Shown one piece after another: positions 51,781 through 64,000 of a stretch of DNA of 64,000 nucleotides. The stretch spans positions 15,482,501-15,546,500 of the forward strand of contig JALJCS010000015.1 in the NCBI GenBank assembly GCA_023055355.1, in the 5' to 3' direction. Numbering within the stretch: the stretch's first letter is position 1; every line of letters starts with the position of its first letter. The stretch is from Agelaius tricolor. Lineage: Eukaryota > Chordata > Aves > Passeriformes > Icteridae. The translations under genes and the position numbers were made by a program. The notes under the pieces were generated by a model. The model was not told where the DNA came from and searched no databases. It saw nothing but the letters and a program-made list of their open reading frames with translations.

Positions 51781-53330
51781 GCTCACCTTGACGGAGCGAG
51801 GGCTCGCAGTGCCGGTACCTGCACCGAGCTCGGCGGGACACCAAACTTCAGCCCAGCCCGAACGCCACCTTCCCCCGCACACACCGCGAACCGCGGGAGG
51901 ATGAACCCACCGGCGGCGCACCCCGGGCTAACGGGGAGGGAAGACTGCGCCCCTCGCAGGGGAGAGCGATACCAACCTTGGCTTACCGAGGGCTCTGCGC
52001 GGGGACCCGCGTCGGCGCCAGCTCCAGCCTAACTCATCCCTCCGTGGGAGGTGGGAAGCGACAACCATTTAGGGAGCGCGGTCGGGAGCGCAGAGGTACT
52101 TTCAAACTGGCGAGGCGGCCTGCTCGGCATGGCCCGGCTGCTCCCGCCAGGCCCGGGCCGCCTCAGGGCCGCGGGGCGCGGGGGCGGCCGGGGAGCTCGC
52201 AGGCCACCAGCAGCCGCCGCCGCCGCAGCCCGCGGCCAGGCCCGGCCCGCCGCTCGCCGCTCCCCATCGGGCGGCCCCGCTGGCAGCGCGGGGACGGCGC
52301 CCCGAGGCCTTCACCGCCGCCGCGCCGGGAGGCCCCGCGCTGGGCTCGGGTGTAGGGGGTCGCTGCCCGCCCGGGGCCGCCCCCGCCCCGGCGAGGCGCA
52401 CACAAAGGGCGGCGGCGGCGGCCGGGCCGATCACCTACGGCGGGAGGAGGCCTCGCCAGCGGCAGGGCCGCGGCCTGCGCGCTGCGCCCGAGCCCCGCGC
52501 TGGCGTGGAGGCGGGAGCCGGGAGGGAGGAGGGGAGGGAGGGAAGGGAGCGAGCGGCGGGCGGGAGCGCAGCGGAGGGAGCGGAGCGGGCCGGGCCGGGG
52601 CGGCCGCGGCAGCGGCGGAGGAGGCGGGGCGGGCGCGGCGAGTGCTGCCCCCTGCCGGGCCGCGCCGGCAACTGCGCTGCCAGCGGGGCGCGGGCCGTGG
52701 CGGCGGGGCCGCGGCCATGAGCGCCGCGCTGGTGGGCTACAGCAGCTCCGAGGAGGAGCAGGAGCAGGAGCAGGAAGGGGGGTGCCGGGGCGGCGCCGCG
52801 CAGGGGCTCCCCGGGGCCAGGTAGGTGCGGTGGGGTGGCGGCGGCGGGAGCGCGCGGGAGGCGGCGGGAGCGCGCGGCCTTCTTCCTCCTCTTCCTCGTT
52901 CTCACCCCGCTCCGGTCCCGCAGCGCCGGCCGCCCCCGCCTGCCCGTGCCCGCCGGCCTGCCCGGAGACCCGGACCCGCTGGAGGTCGTGAGCGATGACA
53001 GCTCCCGGCACGGCGGCCGCGTGCGCGGCTTCCCCCACGAGCGGGGCAACTGGGCCACGCACGTCTACCTGCCCTGTAGGTACCGGCACCGCGACCGCGA
53101 CCGCGAGCGGGATGGGTCCGGGACCGGGACCGGGATGGGTCCGGGAGGATGGCGGGACGGACCTCAGCCGCTGCGCCCCTCGGTCCCGGCGGGGATGCGC
53201 GGCTCCTCTGACGGCGCTGCCCCGCAGACATTGCCCAGGAGGAGTTCCTGGAGCTGCTGGAGCTGCTGGTGTCCCACGCCCGCACCTTCGTGCCGTCGCT
53301 GGCTGCCATGGAGGAGTTCCACCTGAGCCT
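51780..53330. promoter_or_regulatory. CpG island, probable bidirectional promoter of ZNF319 and USB1
   Basis: Strongly GC- and CpG-rich DNA separates the divergent ZNF319 (minus) and USB1 (plus) genes and extends over USB1 exons 1-3. It includes GC boxes and the string gccatg-agcgcc at the USB1 start. The head-to-head arrangement suggests a shared promoter. Long frames on both strands here are composition artefacts. Confidence 0.8.
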
Positions 53331-56208
53331 CTCGCAGTGCGTGGTGCTGCGCTACCACTGGATTGAGCCCTTCGTCCGCTCCCTCCGGGAGCGCCTGGCC
53401 GCCTTCCACAGGTGGGTTTGGCAGAGCCCCGGCAGAGCGCTCCTCACACCCCTCCCCTGCCCTCGGGACCCGTGTTTTGCCAGCATCCACGCCCTAAGGT
53501 GTCCCTGGCAGCTGGTGCTGGCAGGACATTAAAGCCCTGGGGATTTTTCCTCACTGCCTCAGGATCTGGCACCAGATGCATCAGGTTTTGGCTTTCCAGG
53601 ATCAGGCCAGAGCTGTGCCATCCTCTAAACCATGGGTGGTTTTGTTGCTTACATGTGGCTCAGGCACTGGCTGAGCATCAGCTTCTTCAGAGCTTCTGTC
53701 ACTGTGCAGGCTTTGGAGGGCTGGAAATGGGAGGGAAATTAATTAATTTGAGCCCCAAGAGGTTCTGGTTGCACCAGTTTGGTCCGATTGCAGCTTATAT
53801 TTGCCTGTATCTTTCCATGGCTTGGTAACAATCCTGACCCCTCCTCATCTTCTCCTTTTTTATTTTTTTCCCTGCAGCTGAAATAGGATCTTTCTTATTT
53901 CAGGTTCTTCTGCGTGGCTGACCAAGTGAAGGTTTACACCAACCAGAACAAAACCAGGTGAGTGCACAGTGGAGCAGCCTGCCTGCCCCAGGAGAAGTCT
54001 GAGCAGGCTGCTGGGTGGATGGGAAGTGTCACCCTGCCTGTCCCACAGTTGGGCTGTGTGACAACACAGTATGTGATCACCTTCAGATCATCTCCAGACA
54101 TTTCACACCTTTCCCCAGCCATCTGTACAAAGTTTTGGCTTTGGCACTGATTTTCTGCAAGCTTTTGGTCTCATTAGCCAGTGTGCACAGCCTGGGGCGA
54201 GCAGAGTGGGACCACCTCTTTTGGCAGCAGTGCCAGTCGTGAAATTGTAGTGCAGGTCTTCCAAGAGCTGGAGAGAAATAGCTGAGATGGTGCTAATTCT
54301 CCTGGGCATCAGCTCAGAAGCCTGATTCCAACGGAATGCAATTAAGTTTTTTTTGAATGTCAAAGCAAAGGTGATTAAAATTGCAGAAAGTTGCTGAATC
54401 TGGCGGGAAAGGCAGCCCAAGATAGTCATGGGTAGGAAAAAGTGAATATGGAACCTGGGTGACACTTGAATCTTCTGCTTCCCTCCTGGAGGGGAAGAAA
54501 TGATGACTCTAAATGACACTAGAAAGTGTCATCCCCACAGTCCTGGAGGAGGTGCTGACTTCTTTGTCACACCTCTCCAGCCTGGTACTTCCCATTCCCT
54601 GCTTCCTCTCACACTGTGAAACCTCTCCAGCAACTTCCACTTTTTTAATGCAGCTCCTGCGTGGGCACTCTGCTGAAATTCATCCAGTGCATCCTTTGCC
54701 TGGAAAACTGATTTCCATGTCCCAAAAGGTACTAGGCTAATCTAGTAAATCTGCATGGTTCATCATCTAATCCTGCTTCTGCCTGCTACCACATCTTCTG
54801 CTTTTCTTCAGAATACAATCAGCATCCCTGGATGCTTAAACCTGGCATTCCTCAGATTTCCTTGTGTTAGGGAGTAGGGAACTTGCCCAGTAGGAATGAA
54901 GGGCTGTGTATTCGTAGGGATGTGCTTTCTGCAGCATGAAAGGGTGCTTGCAGTCTCTCCTTGCCTTTCTCTAGGACCTTTATTGGCTTGGAGGTCTCTG
55001 CTGGGCATTTCCAGCTGCTGGAGCTGGTCTCAGAGGTGGATAGCGTTCTAGAGGAATTTGACCTTCCCACATTCTACAAGGTGAGGTGTTCCTGCTTGCT
55101 CCCCTGCCAGTCTGGACATGCTGGCTGGTTCCCTGTGAGATGTTCACTCAAATAAACAGGAACCAGTTGCAGTGGCTGCCCTGCTGTGCATGGAAACAGG
55201 GTTGCCCTAGGATAGAATGGGCACTGTGAGACTGAGGACAATCCTTGTGTCTTTGCCTTGGGCAGCTTTCTTGGGCATTAGTCCAGCCTTTTTGCTTAGT
55301 ACTAGCTTTGGGAACAGGTTTGGGATTTGGAAGGGCCAGGGCCCAGTTTGTCTGTGCCTAGAGCTGAGCAAGGAGCTCATGTGGATTATTCAGCAGTGAC
55401 CCATGTACCTGCTCCAAAACCAGTCCTGAGAGATTCTCCCACAGCTGCAGAGTTGAGCGCAGGGAGGCTGGGAGCCAGGCAGCCTTGCCCACTGGAGTCC
55501 AAAGGGGCTGGGGTGGGAAGCCCAGGACTCCTCTTGCCTCCAGCACTGTCCATATCAGCTCTGCAGCTGTTGAGTTGGCAGAGGGGACTCCCAGCTTTGG
55601 GATCCTCCAGTCTCTGTGATCCCAGGCAGGGCAGCAGCATCATGCCAGATGTCCCACTGTGGCTCTGTGCATTGAGCAAAGCCTCCTTTAGCCCTCACAT
55701 TCTTATCCCTGTTTGTTTTGCCTTCAGGACCCATCGTTCCACATCAGCTTGGCCTGGTGCGTGGGGGACCTGGCTGGCAGGCTGGAAGGGCAGTGTCTGC
55801 AGGAGCTCCAGGTATGTCCCCACAGACATGGGGTGGTGTGGAGAGCAGGGGGAGGGCAGAGCTGGACTCCAGCCACGTCTCCCTGCCTGGGGTGCAGAGT
55901 GGGACATTCTCTTCAACTGAGCAGGACAAACTTCAGTGGGCTGAAAGATGAGAAGCTTTTGGGGGGAGCATGAGTTAAATCACCCTCCTGAGGCTTCCAG
56001 CTGCAAATGGCTTCATCTGTGACTTGCTTCAGACAGGGAGCTGCCAGCTCCATCCTCTGGCAGATCCACTCTCCTGGTACTGACTCCTGCCTCTGTTTTC
56101 CAGGACATTGTGGATGGGTTTGAGGAGTCAGCATTCCTGCTGCGTATCCAATGGGAGCAGATCCGCTGCAAGTCAGGGAACAAGTACTTCTCCTTCCCCT
56201 TGAGGTAG
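52717..56208 (+). CDS. USB1: USB1, U6 snRNA 3'-5' phosphodiesterase
   Basis: USB1 (C16orf57) trims the oligo-U tail of U6 snRNA in the nucleus and leaves a protective terminal phosphate; human loss causes poikiloderma with neutropenia. Seven exons join in frame: 52717-52820, 52924-53075, 53228-53411, 53904-53957, 54975-55080, 55728-55811, 56104-56208. They total 789 nt, 262 aa (human 265). The protein begins [20 protein letters not shown] and contains [20 protein letters not shown]. The two catalytic HxS motifs of the 2H phosphodiesterase fold are HLSLSQ (His about 117) and HISLAW (His about 205), matching human His120 and His208. It ends [18 protein letters not shown]. In exon 2 the donor must be CCCT/GTAGGT to keep the frame, not the alternative GTACCG four bases on. 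Confidence 0.97.
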
Positions 56209-57400
56209 GGGCGGGTGGGCTGTGCCTTTTGGAGCCCCGAAGAGCCTGACCCTGGAACAAGGGCTGCAGTCTGGCTCAGCTCTGGGTGGCGTGGGCTCTC
56301 ACGCACCTCTGCGCTCTTCTTGCCTGCTCAGCGTCTCTGCAGCATTGGTGGCCTCAAGTCAGGCCACTTCCAGTTTGAGCTGCTGCCCGAAGAAAAGTGT
56401 GCTTGTAGCAGATTTCATCCCTGCTGCTGGATGTGCTGCAGTCAGCACTGGCGGTTCCAGACATCCCACGGTCGCTAATTTTGCTGATTTAAAAAAAAAA
56501 AAAGAAAAAAGAAAAAAAAATTCTTCAAAAGCCATAGATGCCTTATGGGAAGGAGGAAGAAGGTAGCGTGGGAAGCTGCTACTAAAGGGAGAGTGTCTCA
56601 CACAGTGGGAAGTAGCACTGCCAGATTGTAGGGAGGCTCTGGGCATGTTTTGAGTAGCAAGAGGGAAGGACATGGAGCTGGATCCTCTTCCCTGAGTGTT
56701 TTCCTACTGTAAGCCAGCTCGGACAAGCTCCTGAGTCATGTTGTGTCCCTCTCACACTGCTGCTGCCTCTGTAGGGACATTTCAGTGTCTGATCCTTTTG
56801 CCAAAGAGCAAGGGCTTGCTGCCAGGTGTGGGTGAGCCCTGGAACAGACAGTGTCAGTGTTTGCTGAGCTGGGAGGGCAGTGCCCACAGGTGAGTCAAGG
56901 GGTGGCGGCTCCTGCCCAGGCTCCACACTGTGTGATCAGCACCCCAGGTGGATGATGAGCCAGGGGATCACAGGCTGGACATTGTCCCTTGGGAGAAACT
57001 CCTTTTTATGCTTTTGTCCCTGTGGGTTGGTCAGCTGCAACTTCTCAGGTAGTTGGAACAGGATGTTGATGTGATGCCTTGAATCTTTTATTCCATGTCT
57101 GTCCAGGACTTCTGAACAGTAAAAATCTGTTTCCTCATGTCATAAAATTGTGTCTGTGGTGTATTTCAGCCGTTTCCTTTTAGACACGCACAACTCCTGC
57201 AAAGCTTCACGTGAGACCACTTCTGTAAGTGCTCCTGTGAGCTCCATGCTGCCTGTCCTGGCACAGAGAGTGGCTTTGTCTGTGGGAGCATCTCCAGACA
57301 GTCGGGATTTGTGTCCCTGGGAGCATCGCAGCCAGTTGCCACTGCCAGCAGCCTTTTGAAGTGCTTAACAAAAAATCTGTTAAGTCTTTAGCCAGTTAGT
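56209..57400 (+). other. USB1 3' UTR and USB1-MMP15 spacer
   Basis: No gene seen. An A-rich run (56491-56520) could be a poly(A)-like insertion end or simple repeat. There is no clear AATAAA; a weak AGTAAA occurs near 57118. Confidence 0.5.
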
Positions 57401-57629
57401 TTCCGGGATGGGGATCTGCAAGATAAGTTTCTTTTGGGGCAAAGAAAAACAAACAGAGATATATTTAGCCCCTGGGGACTTCAGTGAAACCGGTTTCTCC
57501 CAGGTTAATGCTCAACCACCGGCCCCAGCCGGGCCTGGCACTGCACCCGGTTGTGTAACACCGGGTGTCAGAGACCCCCGGGACAGGGCACGGTGGCTGT
57601 GGGGGCGAAGTCGGGGATGTGGCGGCTGC

Positions 57630-58720
57630 CGGCAGGGCTGGGTGCGGGGGTCTGTGCCCGGTGCGGGGTCTGTGCCCGGTTCGGGGATCTGTGCCCGGTG
57701 CGGGGGTCTCTGCCCGGTTCGAGGGTCTGTGCCCAGTGCGGGGGTCTGTGCCCGGTTCAGGGATCTGTGCCCGGTTCGGGGGTCTGTGCCCGGTGCGGGG
57801 TCTGTGCCCGGTTCGGGGGTTTCTGCCCGGTTCGGGGGTCTGTGCTCGGTCCGGGGGTCTGTGCCCGGTGCGGGGTCTGTGCCCGGTGCGGGGTCTCTCC
57901 TGCGGCCCCGCCGCGCACACACGTGCGGGGGGGCGGCCCCGCCCCCGCCGGCCCCGCCCCGTCGCGGCCCCGCCCCCGCCTCGGCCCCGCCCCGCCCGCT
58001 CCCACCGCTCCCCGCCGCCGCCGCCGCCGCGCCCGCCTTCCGCCAGCCGCTCCGGTGCTCCCGGCGGCGGGCAGAGGGCGGCAGGGTTGCTGAGAGGAGC
58101 CGCGCCCCTCCGGTCGCCAATGTGCCTCGGTCCGCCGTGCTGACCTCACGCACAATAGGCGGGCCGGGAGGCGACGGGCCGCGCCTGGCAGCGCCTCCCA
58201 TGCACCGTGCGCAGCCCCCCGCGGCGGCTCGGCCCCGGGCCATGAGGGCGGCGTAGCTCCGACACCGCCGCGCTCGGCCCGGCCCGGCCCGGCCCGGCGC
58301 GGCCGGGGGCAGCCGCGACCCGGCGGCGGCGCGGAATGGCAGGAGGGGGCGGCGCCCCCTGGCGGGCGGGCGGGCGCCTCCCGCCGCTCGTGGTGCTGCT
58401 GGTGCTGCTGGCGGGGGCGGCGGGCGAGGAGATCAACGCCGAGGTGAGGCACGGGCCCGGGGCTCCGCACCCCCGCACCGGCACCTGCGGGGCCGCCGCA
58501 CCGCCGGCCGGGGCAGGTGCAGGCGGGGAACGGGGTGGCGGGGTGCAGGTCGCCGCCGGGGGTGGCGGGCGGCGGGTGCGGGGTGTGGGGAGGAAGCGCT
58601 TTGTGCCCGGCGGGGGAGGGGGTGAAAGGGCTTTTGATAAAGGCTCTGCTCCACCACCCTGCCGGGGAAAGGGAGTGGGGGTAGAAGAATTTAATAGATT
58701 TAGTGTTTTTAGCAATTAAA
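57630..58720 (+). promoter_or_regulatory. CpG island, MMP15 promoter and 5' UTR
   Basis: GC content rises sharply, with GC boxes (ccccgccccgtcgcggcccc), a CACGTG E-box near 57917 and a ggccc repeat (58277-58300). The MMP15 ATG lies at 58336. No TATA box is evident. Confidence 0.75.
57642..57894. repeat. 18-19-bp GC-rich minisatellite, about 13 copies
   Basis: The unit tctgtgcccggtgcggggg recurs with variants (ggttc for ggtgc, tctctgcc). It occupies the promoter island about 450-700 bp upstream of the MMP15 start codon. It keeps long frames open on both strands. Confidence 0.95.
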
Positions 58721-61700
58721 ATGTTAAGCCGTTTTTGGAAAAAAAAAAAGTGATAGGAAAAGAATTGGGATAGGAAAAGGATTGGAGAACCTGGAGAAGA
58801 CTTGGAAAAGGAAAAAGACTTGGAAGAGCAATAAGACTTGGAAAAGGAAAAAGAATTGGAAGGAATTTAGAAAAAAAAAGCTTTAAAGATTAAAAGGAAA
58901 ACCCCCCTAATTTGGAAAATATAAGTGAAAAGTAGGAGGGAAAAAAAAGTTACAAAATAGTAATAATAAAGATAAAAATAAAATGCAATTAAAGCAGACA
59001 AGAGGAGGTGGAGGCTGGGGCAGGAAGGAAGAGCCCCGGCGCGCCCCAGCACCCTCCTGCCCCCCACCCTGGGGCTGCAGCCCCGCAGGACAGAAGCTCC
59101 TTTGTGGGTGCAGGCCGGGGTGGGGGTCCCAGGCTTCACATCCCTCGGCAGCTCCCAGGGGACGCCTCCGGAGGAGGACAGGGACAGGCAGCCCGCAGGC
59201 AGCCTGGCCCCCTGCCAGCTGCCTGGTCCCTGGAGTCGGCCCATCCGGCAGCAGCCCCCCGAGATCCCCGGCTCCCTCACCTTGCAGGGCAGGGCAGGGA
59301 CCCCGTGCCCTGCTGCCGCAGCGCTGCCTGCTCGAGAGTGGCATTTGCCACTGGCAGCTGGCACTGACCGCCCTGTGAAGGGCCGTGGGGCTGGGGTGCA
59401 GGCAGGCGGGGGCAGATCCTTCCCCAGCGGGCGCTGGGGAGCTCCGGGGCTGCTCGGTGCCGGGCTGACGCGTGGCTCTCCCGGCCAGGCATGGCTGCGG
59501 CTCTACGGGTACCTGCCGCAGCCCAGCCGCCGCATGTCCACCATGCGCTCGGCCCAGACCTTCTCCGCCGCGCTCGCCGAGATGCAGAAGTTCTACGGCA
59601 TCACCGTCACCGGCGTCCTGGACGAGGAGACCAAGGCGTGAGTTTCTCCATTGTCCCCTTGCTCAGGCAGATGGCAGCTCCACTCTCGGGCTTTGTGGTT
59701 TTCTCTGACAGCCTCGGGGCTCTGCTGGCACCTGGAAGAGTGGGTGCTGTCCCCCTTGTGCTTCTCCCCTTTTGGGGGCTGCACCTCTGCAGCCAGGATT
59801 GTGTCCCTGCTGTGTGTGGGTGCTGTAACCCCGCAGGGATGTTGGCTGTGGTGGGCTGAGCCCTGGCTCGGTGTCCTCCTGGCAGGTGGATGAAACGTCC
59901 CCGCTGTGGGGTCCCGGATCAGTTTGGAGCGCGGATGAAGTCCAACATGCGTCGGAAGCGGTACGCGCTGACAGGGCGGCGCTGGAGCCAGAGCCACCTC
60001 ACCTTCAGGTACCCAGCACGGCCAGGGATTCCCTCCCCCAGGCCCATGGTGACCCATAGATCCCCTCAAAGTGCTGCTCCAGGCCTTCCCTAGTGAATTC
60101 TGTATCCCCAGCATCCAAAACTACACGGAGAAGCTGGGTCGGTACCACTCCCACGAGGCTGTCCGACGAGCTTTCCGCGTGTGGGAGCAAGCCACGCCGC
60201 TGGTTTTCCGGGAGGTGGCCTACGAGGACATCCGGCAGAAGAGGAAGAAGGAGGCTGACATCATGGTGCTCTTTGCCTCTGGATTCCATGGAGACAGCTC
60301 TCCCTTTGATGGCCTTGGGGGATTTTTGGCTCATGCCTATTTTCCCGGCCCTGGCATGGGGGGGGACACGCATTTCGACTTGGATGAGCCCTGGACACTG
60401 GAGAATGCAGATGTGTCTGGTGAGTTGAGGGCCAAGGAGGTTGTAAAGGTGACCAGAGGAGCCTGGTGGCCACTGTGGGTGGAGGGGGGAGCTGTGCTGG
60501 TGTGGACAGGACTGGCAGGGAGAGCAGGTCCACCATGGGTATGCAGGCTGATCCCACTAGAGCACCCCTGTTGCCGGATGCTGGGTTCAGGAGTCTGCCT
60601 CATGTGTCATGTTCACCCCCTCTTGCTGATGGTGCCTCTCCATGCAGGGAACAACCTTTTCCTGGTGGCTGTGCACGAGCTGGGGCACTCACTGGGCTTG
60701 GAGCACTCCAGCAACCCCAGTGCTATCATGGCACCCTTCTACCAGTGGATGGACACAGAGAACTTCCAGCTGCCTGAGGATGACCTCAAGGGCATCCAGC
60801 AGCTCTACGGTGAGGAGTTGGTTGGGGGATCATCCCAGAGGTGGGATTCTGGGCATGCGTGTGGGAAACTGAGGTACAGGTGTTGCTGGTCTGCATCATC
60901 ACATCCCTTCTCTCACCTGCCCGATCCAGGTACCGCAGATGGGCACCCTCAGCCCACCAAGCCTTTGCCCACCGTGACACCCCGGAGACCTGGCAGGCCT
61001 GACCAGAGACCCCCTAAACCTCCCCCTCCGGGGAAACCAGAGCGCCCACCCAAACCTGGCAGCCCAGACCGACCTGACCAGTACGGCCCCGACATCTGCG
61101 ATGGGGACTTCGACACCGTGGCGGTGCTGCGTGGGGAGATGTTTGTATTCAAGGTACCTGCCAGGACCCACTCCTGCCCCTTCCTTGGGGATGTAGTGGG
61201 TCTGTGGGTGGGAGGACCCCTCAGCAAGGTGACTGTGTCCCTGTGTCCTCCCCATCCTCTGCCAACCCTGTTTCTTTCCAGGGCCGGTGGTTCTGGAGGG
61301 TCCGGCACAACCGGGTGCTGGACAATTACCCCATGCCCATCGGACACTTCTGGCGGGGCCTCCCTGGGGACATTGATGCTGCCTATGAGAGGCATGACGG
61401 GAGGTTCGTCTTCTTTAAAGGTGAGCAGGAAAGCTGGATGGGAGGGCTGAGGTGGAAGCGAGACCCCAGTGTCTCCCACAAAGCTGTTGAGAGCTGGTTG
61501 GCTTCATCTCATCCTGACCCACCTCCCCAGCCACAGCTGCTGTGTGATCCCAAGGAGTCAGGGTGGCCACAGGCATTACCACTATCCCTATCCATTTGTG
61601 CACCTGCTACAGCAGCTGGGCAGGACCTTCTCATCCCCCTTCTCCAACTCTTTTCCCTCTAGGTGACCGGTACTGGCTCTTCCGAGAAGCCAACCTGGAG

Positions 61701-62706
61701 CCTGGGTACCCACAGCCCCTGGTCACCTACGGGCAGGGCATCCCCTACGACAGCATTGACACGGCCGTCTGGTGGGAACCCACGGGACACACCTTCTTCT
61801 TCCGTGGGGACAGGTGAGTGTCTGTGGGGTTCTGCCAGGGGGGAGAATCTTGGGCAGCGGGACCCCTGTGCTTGTCACTTACCCCCCACCTCCCTCCCCA
61901 GATACTGGCGCTTCAATGAGGACACACGCTCGGTGGACCCTGGGTACCCAAAGCCCATCTCTGTCTGGGTGGGCATCCCTCCCTCGCCCAAGGGAGCCTT
62001 CCTCAGCCCGGACGCCTGTAAGTAGTGGAGGAGAGGGGTGGGGGGTGGTGGTAGTGGGGGTCTTGGAGATGAGATTGTCCCTCTGATAGCCTGGCCACAT
62101 GGGATGGACTTGGGGACAGTGTGTGGGAGTCAGCAGTGAATTCCCTTCTGAGGGGTTTCACCAGTCTTGGGAGTAAAACCTGCTGTCTTGGGCATCTGCA
62201 GGGGTGGCCAGGTTCTGCTGTGTCCTGTGCCCATCCGCTTACCCCTTGTCTCCATCTTCTGTCCCCCAGCCTCCACCTACTTCTACAGAGGCACAAAGTA
62301 CTGGAAGTTCGACAATGAGCGTCTCAAGACAGAGCCAGGCTATCCCAAATCCATCCTACGGGACTTCATGGGCTGTCACACGGAGCTGGTCCCAGACCCC
62401 AATCCCCGCTGGCCCGATGTGGACCGACCCCCCTTCAACCCTGATGGGGATGGGGGGACTGAAGGTGAGGAGGAGGAAGAGGAAGATGAGGATTACAACG
62501 AGGGAGATGGCCAGCCAGGCAGGGACGTGGACGTGGTGGTGCAGATCGATGAGTACACACGCACCATGAGCGTGGTCATGGTGCTGGTGCTGCTGGTGCT
62601 GCTGCTCTGCATCCTGGGCCTCATCTATGTCATCGTCCAGATGCAGAGGAAGGGCGCACCCCGAATGCTCCTGTACTGCAAGCGCTCCTTGCAGGAGTGG
62701 GTCTGA
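58336..62706 (+). CDS. MMP15: MMP15 (MT2-MMP), membrane-type matrix metalloproteinase
   Basis: A type I membrane zinc endopeptidase that cleaves extracellular matrix and activates proMMP2. Ten exons join in frame: 58336-58443, 59489-59637, 59886-60008, 60112-60419, 60648-60809, 60930-61153, 61282-61420, 61663-61813, 61902-62017, 62270-62706. They total 1917 nt, 638 aa (human 669). Features in order: a hydrophobic signal peptide ([16 protein letters not shown]); cysteine switch PRCGVPD; furin site RRKRYALTG; the MT-MMP insertion [14 protein letters not shown]; zinc site [11 protein letters not shown] with Met-turn AIMAPFY; a Pro-rich hinge (exon 6); four hemopexin blades from ICDGDFDTV to DFMGC; an acidic stalk [17 protein letters not shown]; transmembrane helix [20 protein letters not shown]; and the tail [21 protein letters not shown] split as [18 protein letters not shown]. 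The tail is almost identical to human, distinguishing it from MMP14, 16 and 24. Confidence 0.98.
58738..58990. repeat. Purine-rich degenerate repeat in MMP15 intron 1
   Basis: About 250 bp of A/G-rich sequence with recurring gacttggaaaaggaaaaa and gataggaaaag motifs, framed by A runs. No coding role. Confidence 0.8.
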
Positions 62707-64000
62707 CCCTGGCTCCCTCCCCCAACCGCCCCCACCACCATGGTGCTAAGATGGACCTGACACCCCCTCCCCCTGACCCTCACCACGGCCTCAGCCCCTC
62801 TACCCCATTGTTGCTTGATGGCTCCAGCCTCAAAAAAGGGGGGATGCCCAACCCCCCCAGCCCCTCCAGAGCAGCCGGGCTGGGACCGGGGATGGTCATG
62901 GGGGGGCTGGAGGGCATCCAGGCCCTGCCTGCTCCCCAGTGCCTGTGCCTCCCCCTAGCTGTGACCCTCAGGCTGCCACCCATCACGTGCCTGCATCTGC
63001 CATGGGTCCCTGCAGGGTCCCTTCCTCCTGGTGAGCCCGCTGCAGCTCGGGTGGTGAGTGGGCTGGGGGCTGCTCCCCAGTGCTGCAGGCTGGCAGGTCT
63101 CAGCCTCTGGCACCTGCAGTGGTAGGGAAGGGAGGGCTGAGCTCATGGCTGTGTTTCCTGTTGAACCATGGGGATACAGGGATGTAGTGCCTAAAGACAG
63201 TGTGAGCTTGGAGATGCCACCTCTGCAGCCCTGCTGGGGCTCAGCTCAGTCCGGGCCCTGCTGCTGCCACTGTGGGATGAAGCCCTGGGGCACGTGCCCT
63301 GTGGGCAGGGCAGTGGGCACAGCCACCTTGTATGTCCATTAAACGGGTCGGGTGTGTGGAGAGCTGTGGTGCCATTGGCCTTCCTGCTGCGGGGGTGCCC
63401 TGGGAGGGACTGGGCAAATTCTGTGGTAACGGGGCTTGTCTGGGGGGTCACCCTGCATGGCACCCCCAGGGGACTGAGTGCCATGCCAGGGGATGCAGGG
63501 AAGGGGCCAGCATGGCCAGTGATGTCCCTGCAGCAGTCCCTGCCCCGGGGCTGCCACTTGAGGGGGGTCAGCTAAAGCAGCCCCCCCACCCCCAGCAGTG
63601 GACAGAGCAGCCTTTCAGCAGCTCCCACGGCAGTGACAAGGGCTGGGAACACAGGGTGCCTTGTTCTCCCCCAGCCAGCACCGCTCTTCAGCCCTGGGCA
63701 GCCACCTCCCTTCCCCATGCAGGGGCCGGGAGCAGCTGGGGACCCTCCTGGAGCCACTTCACAGCGTGCTCCAGCTCCCTGTCCCCACGCAGCCCTGCTG
63801 AGTTTCCTGGGGGGAAGGGGTGGCCATATCCTGTCTCACCACTGCTGTCCCGGCAGAGGAAGGCAAGAGGAGTCACGACTGCTGCAGAGATCAGAGAAAT
63901 AATCATGGGAGTGGGAAAGATTAGACTCCAGGGGTAGGAAACTGGCTTTATCTGGGGAAAAATGTTGCTCAGACATTAACGGGAAGAAAAACCAAACCAC
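62707..64000 (+). other. MMP15 3' UTR and flank
   Basis: GC-rich, with no recognisable exon. Human synteny puts CFAP20 next, but no CFAP20 sequence is seen before the window ends. Confidence 0.5.
63338..63343 (+). terminator. Candidate poly(A) signal of MMP15
   Basis: ATTAAA occurs 632 bp past the MMP15 stop codon, in the context gtccattaaacggg. I noticed no AATAAA between the stop and this point. Confidence 0.45.

Noticed and set aside
53076..53083. Alternative USB1 exon 2 donor at GTACCG
   Set aside because: Using it would add four bases and break the frame into exon 3; the upstream GTAGGT gives the conserved Tyr-Ile-Ala-Gln junction.
56491..56520. A-rich tract after USB1 as a processed pseudogene tail
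   Set aside because: No retrocopied gene or target duplication precedes it; a simple repeat is enough.

Overview
This is a vertebrate nuclear window, almost certainly from a bird. Its genes are multi-exon with GT-AG introns, promoters sit in CpG islands, and CR1 LINE 3' ends are scattered on both strands. A solo retroviral LTR resembles a family I remember from songbird genomes, so a passerine is the best guess. The gene order (CNGB1, ZNF319, USB1, MMP15) matches human 16q21, where KIFC3 lies on the far side of CNGB1.

Layout. 1-830 is a CpG island, probably the 5' end of the minus-strand neighbour (KIFC3 by synteny). 830-14019 has no gene I can support: unique non-coding DNA, small tandem repeats, and probably the CNGB1 3' UTR. 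14020-40035 is CNGB1 on the minus strand. I assembled 33 coding exons with compatible splice phases at every junction; they total 4410 nt (1469 aa). 40036-48555 has no recognisable gene, only a CR1 fragment and probable ZNF319 3' UTR. 48556-50217 is the single-exon ZNF319 reading frame (minus). A CpG island at about 51780-53330 separates it from USB1 (plus, seven exons, 52717-56208, 262 aa). A second GC-rich island with an 18-19 bp minisatellite precedes MMP15 (plus, ten exons, 58336-62706, 638 aa).

The genes share no pathway: a rod and olfactory cyclic-nucleotide-gated channel subunit, a zinc-finger protein, a U6 snRNA 3' exonuclease and a membrane metalloproteinase. The most unusual material is in the GARP part of CNGB1. 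Its N-terminus is built from a repeated three-exon cassette (phases 0-1, 1-2, 2-0). It also has a 708-nt Glu/Lys exon that is nearly pure polypurine, and several exons whose 5' splice site sits in or beside a tandem repeat. In the clearest case, the exon ending at 26889, the real donor is the last unit of an ~810-bp minisatellite carrying about two dozen further donor-like sites, and the exon's reading frame stays open for about 200 codons into it.
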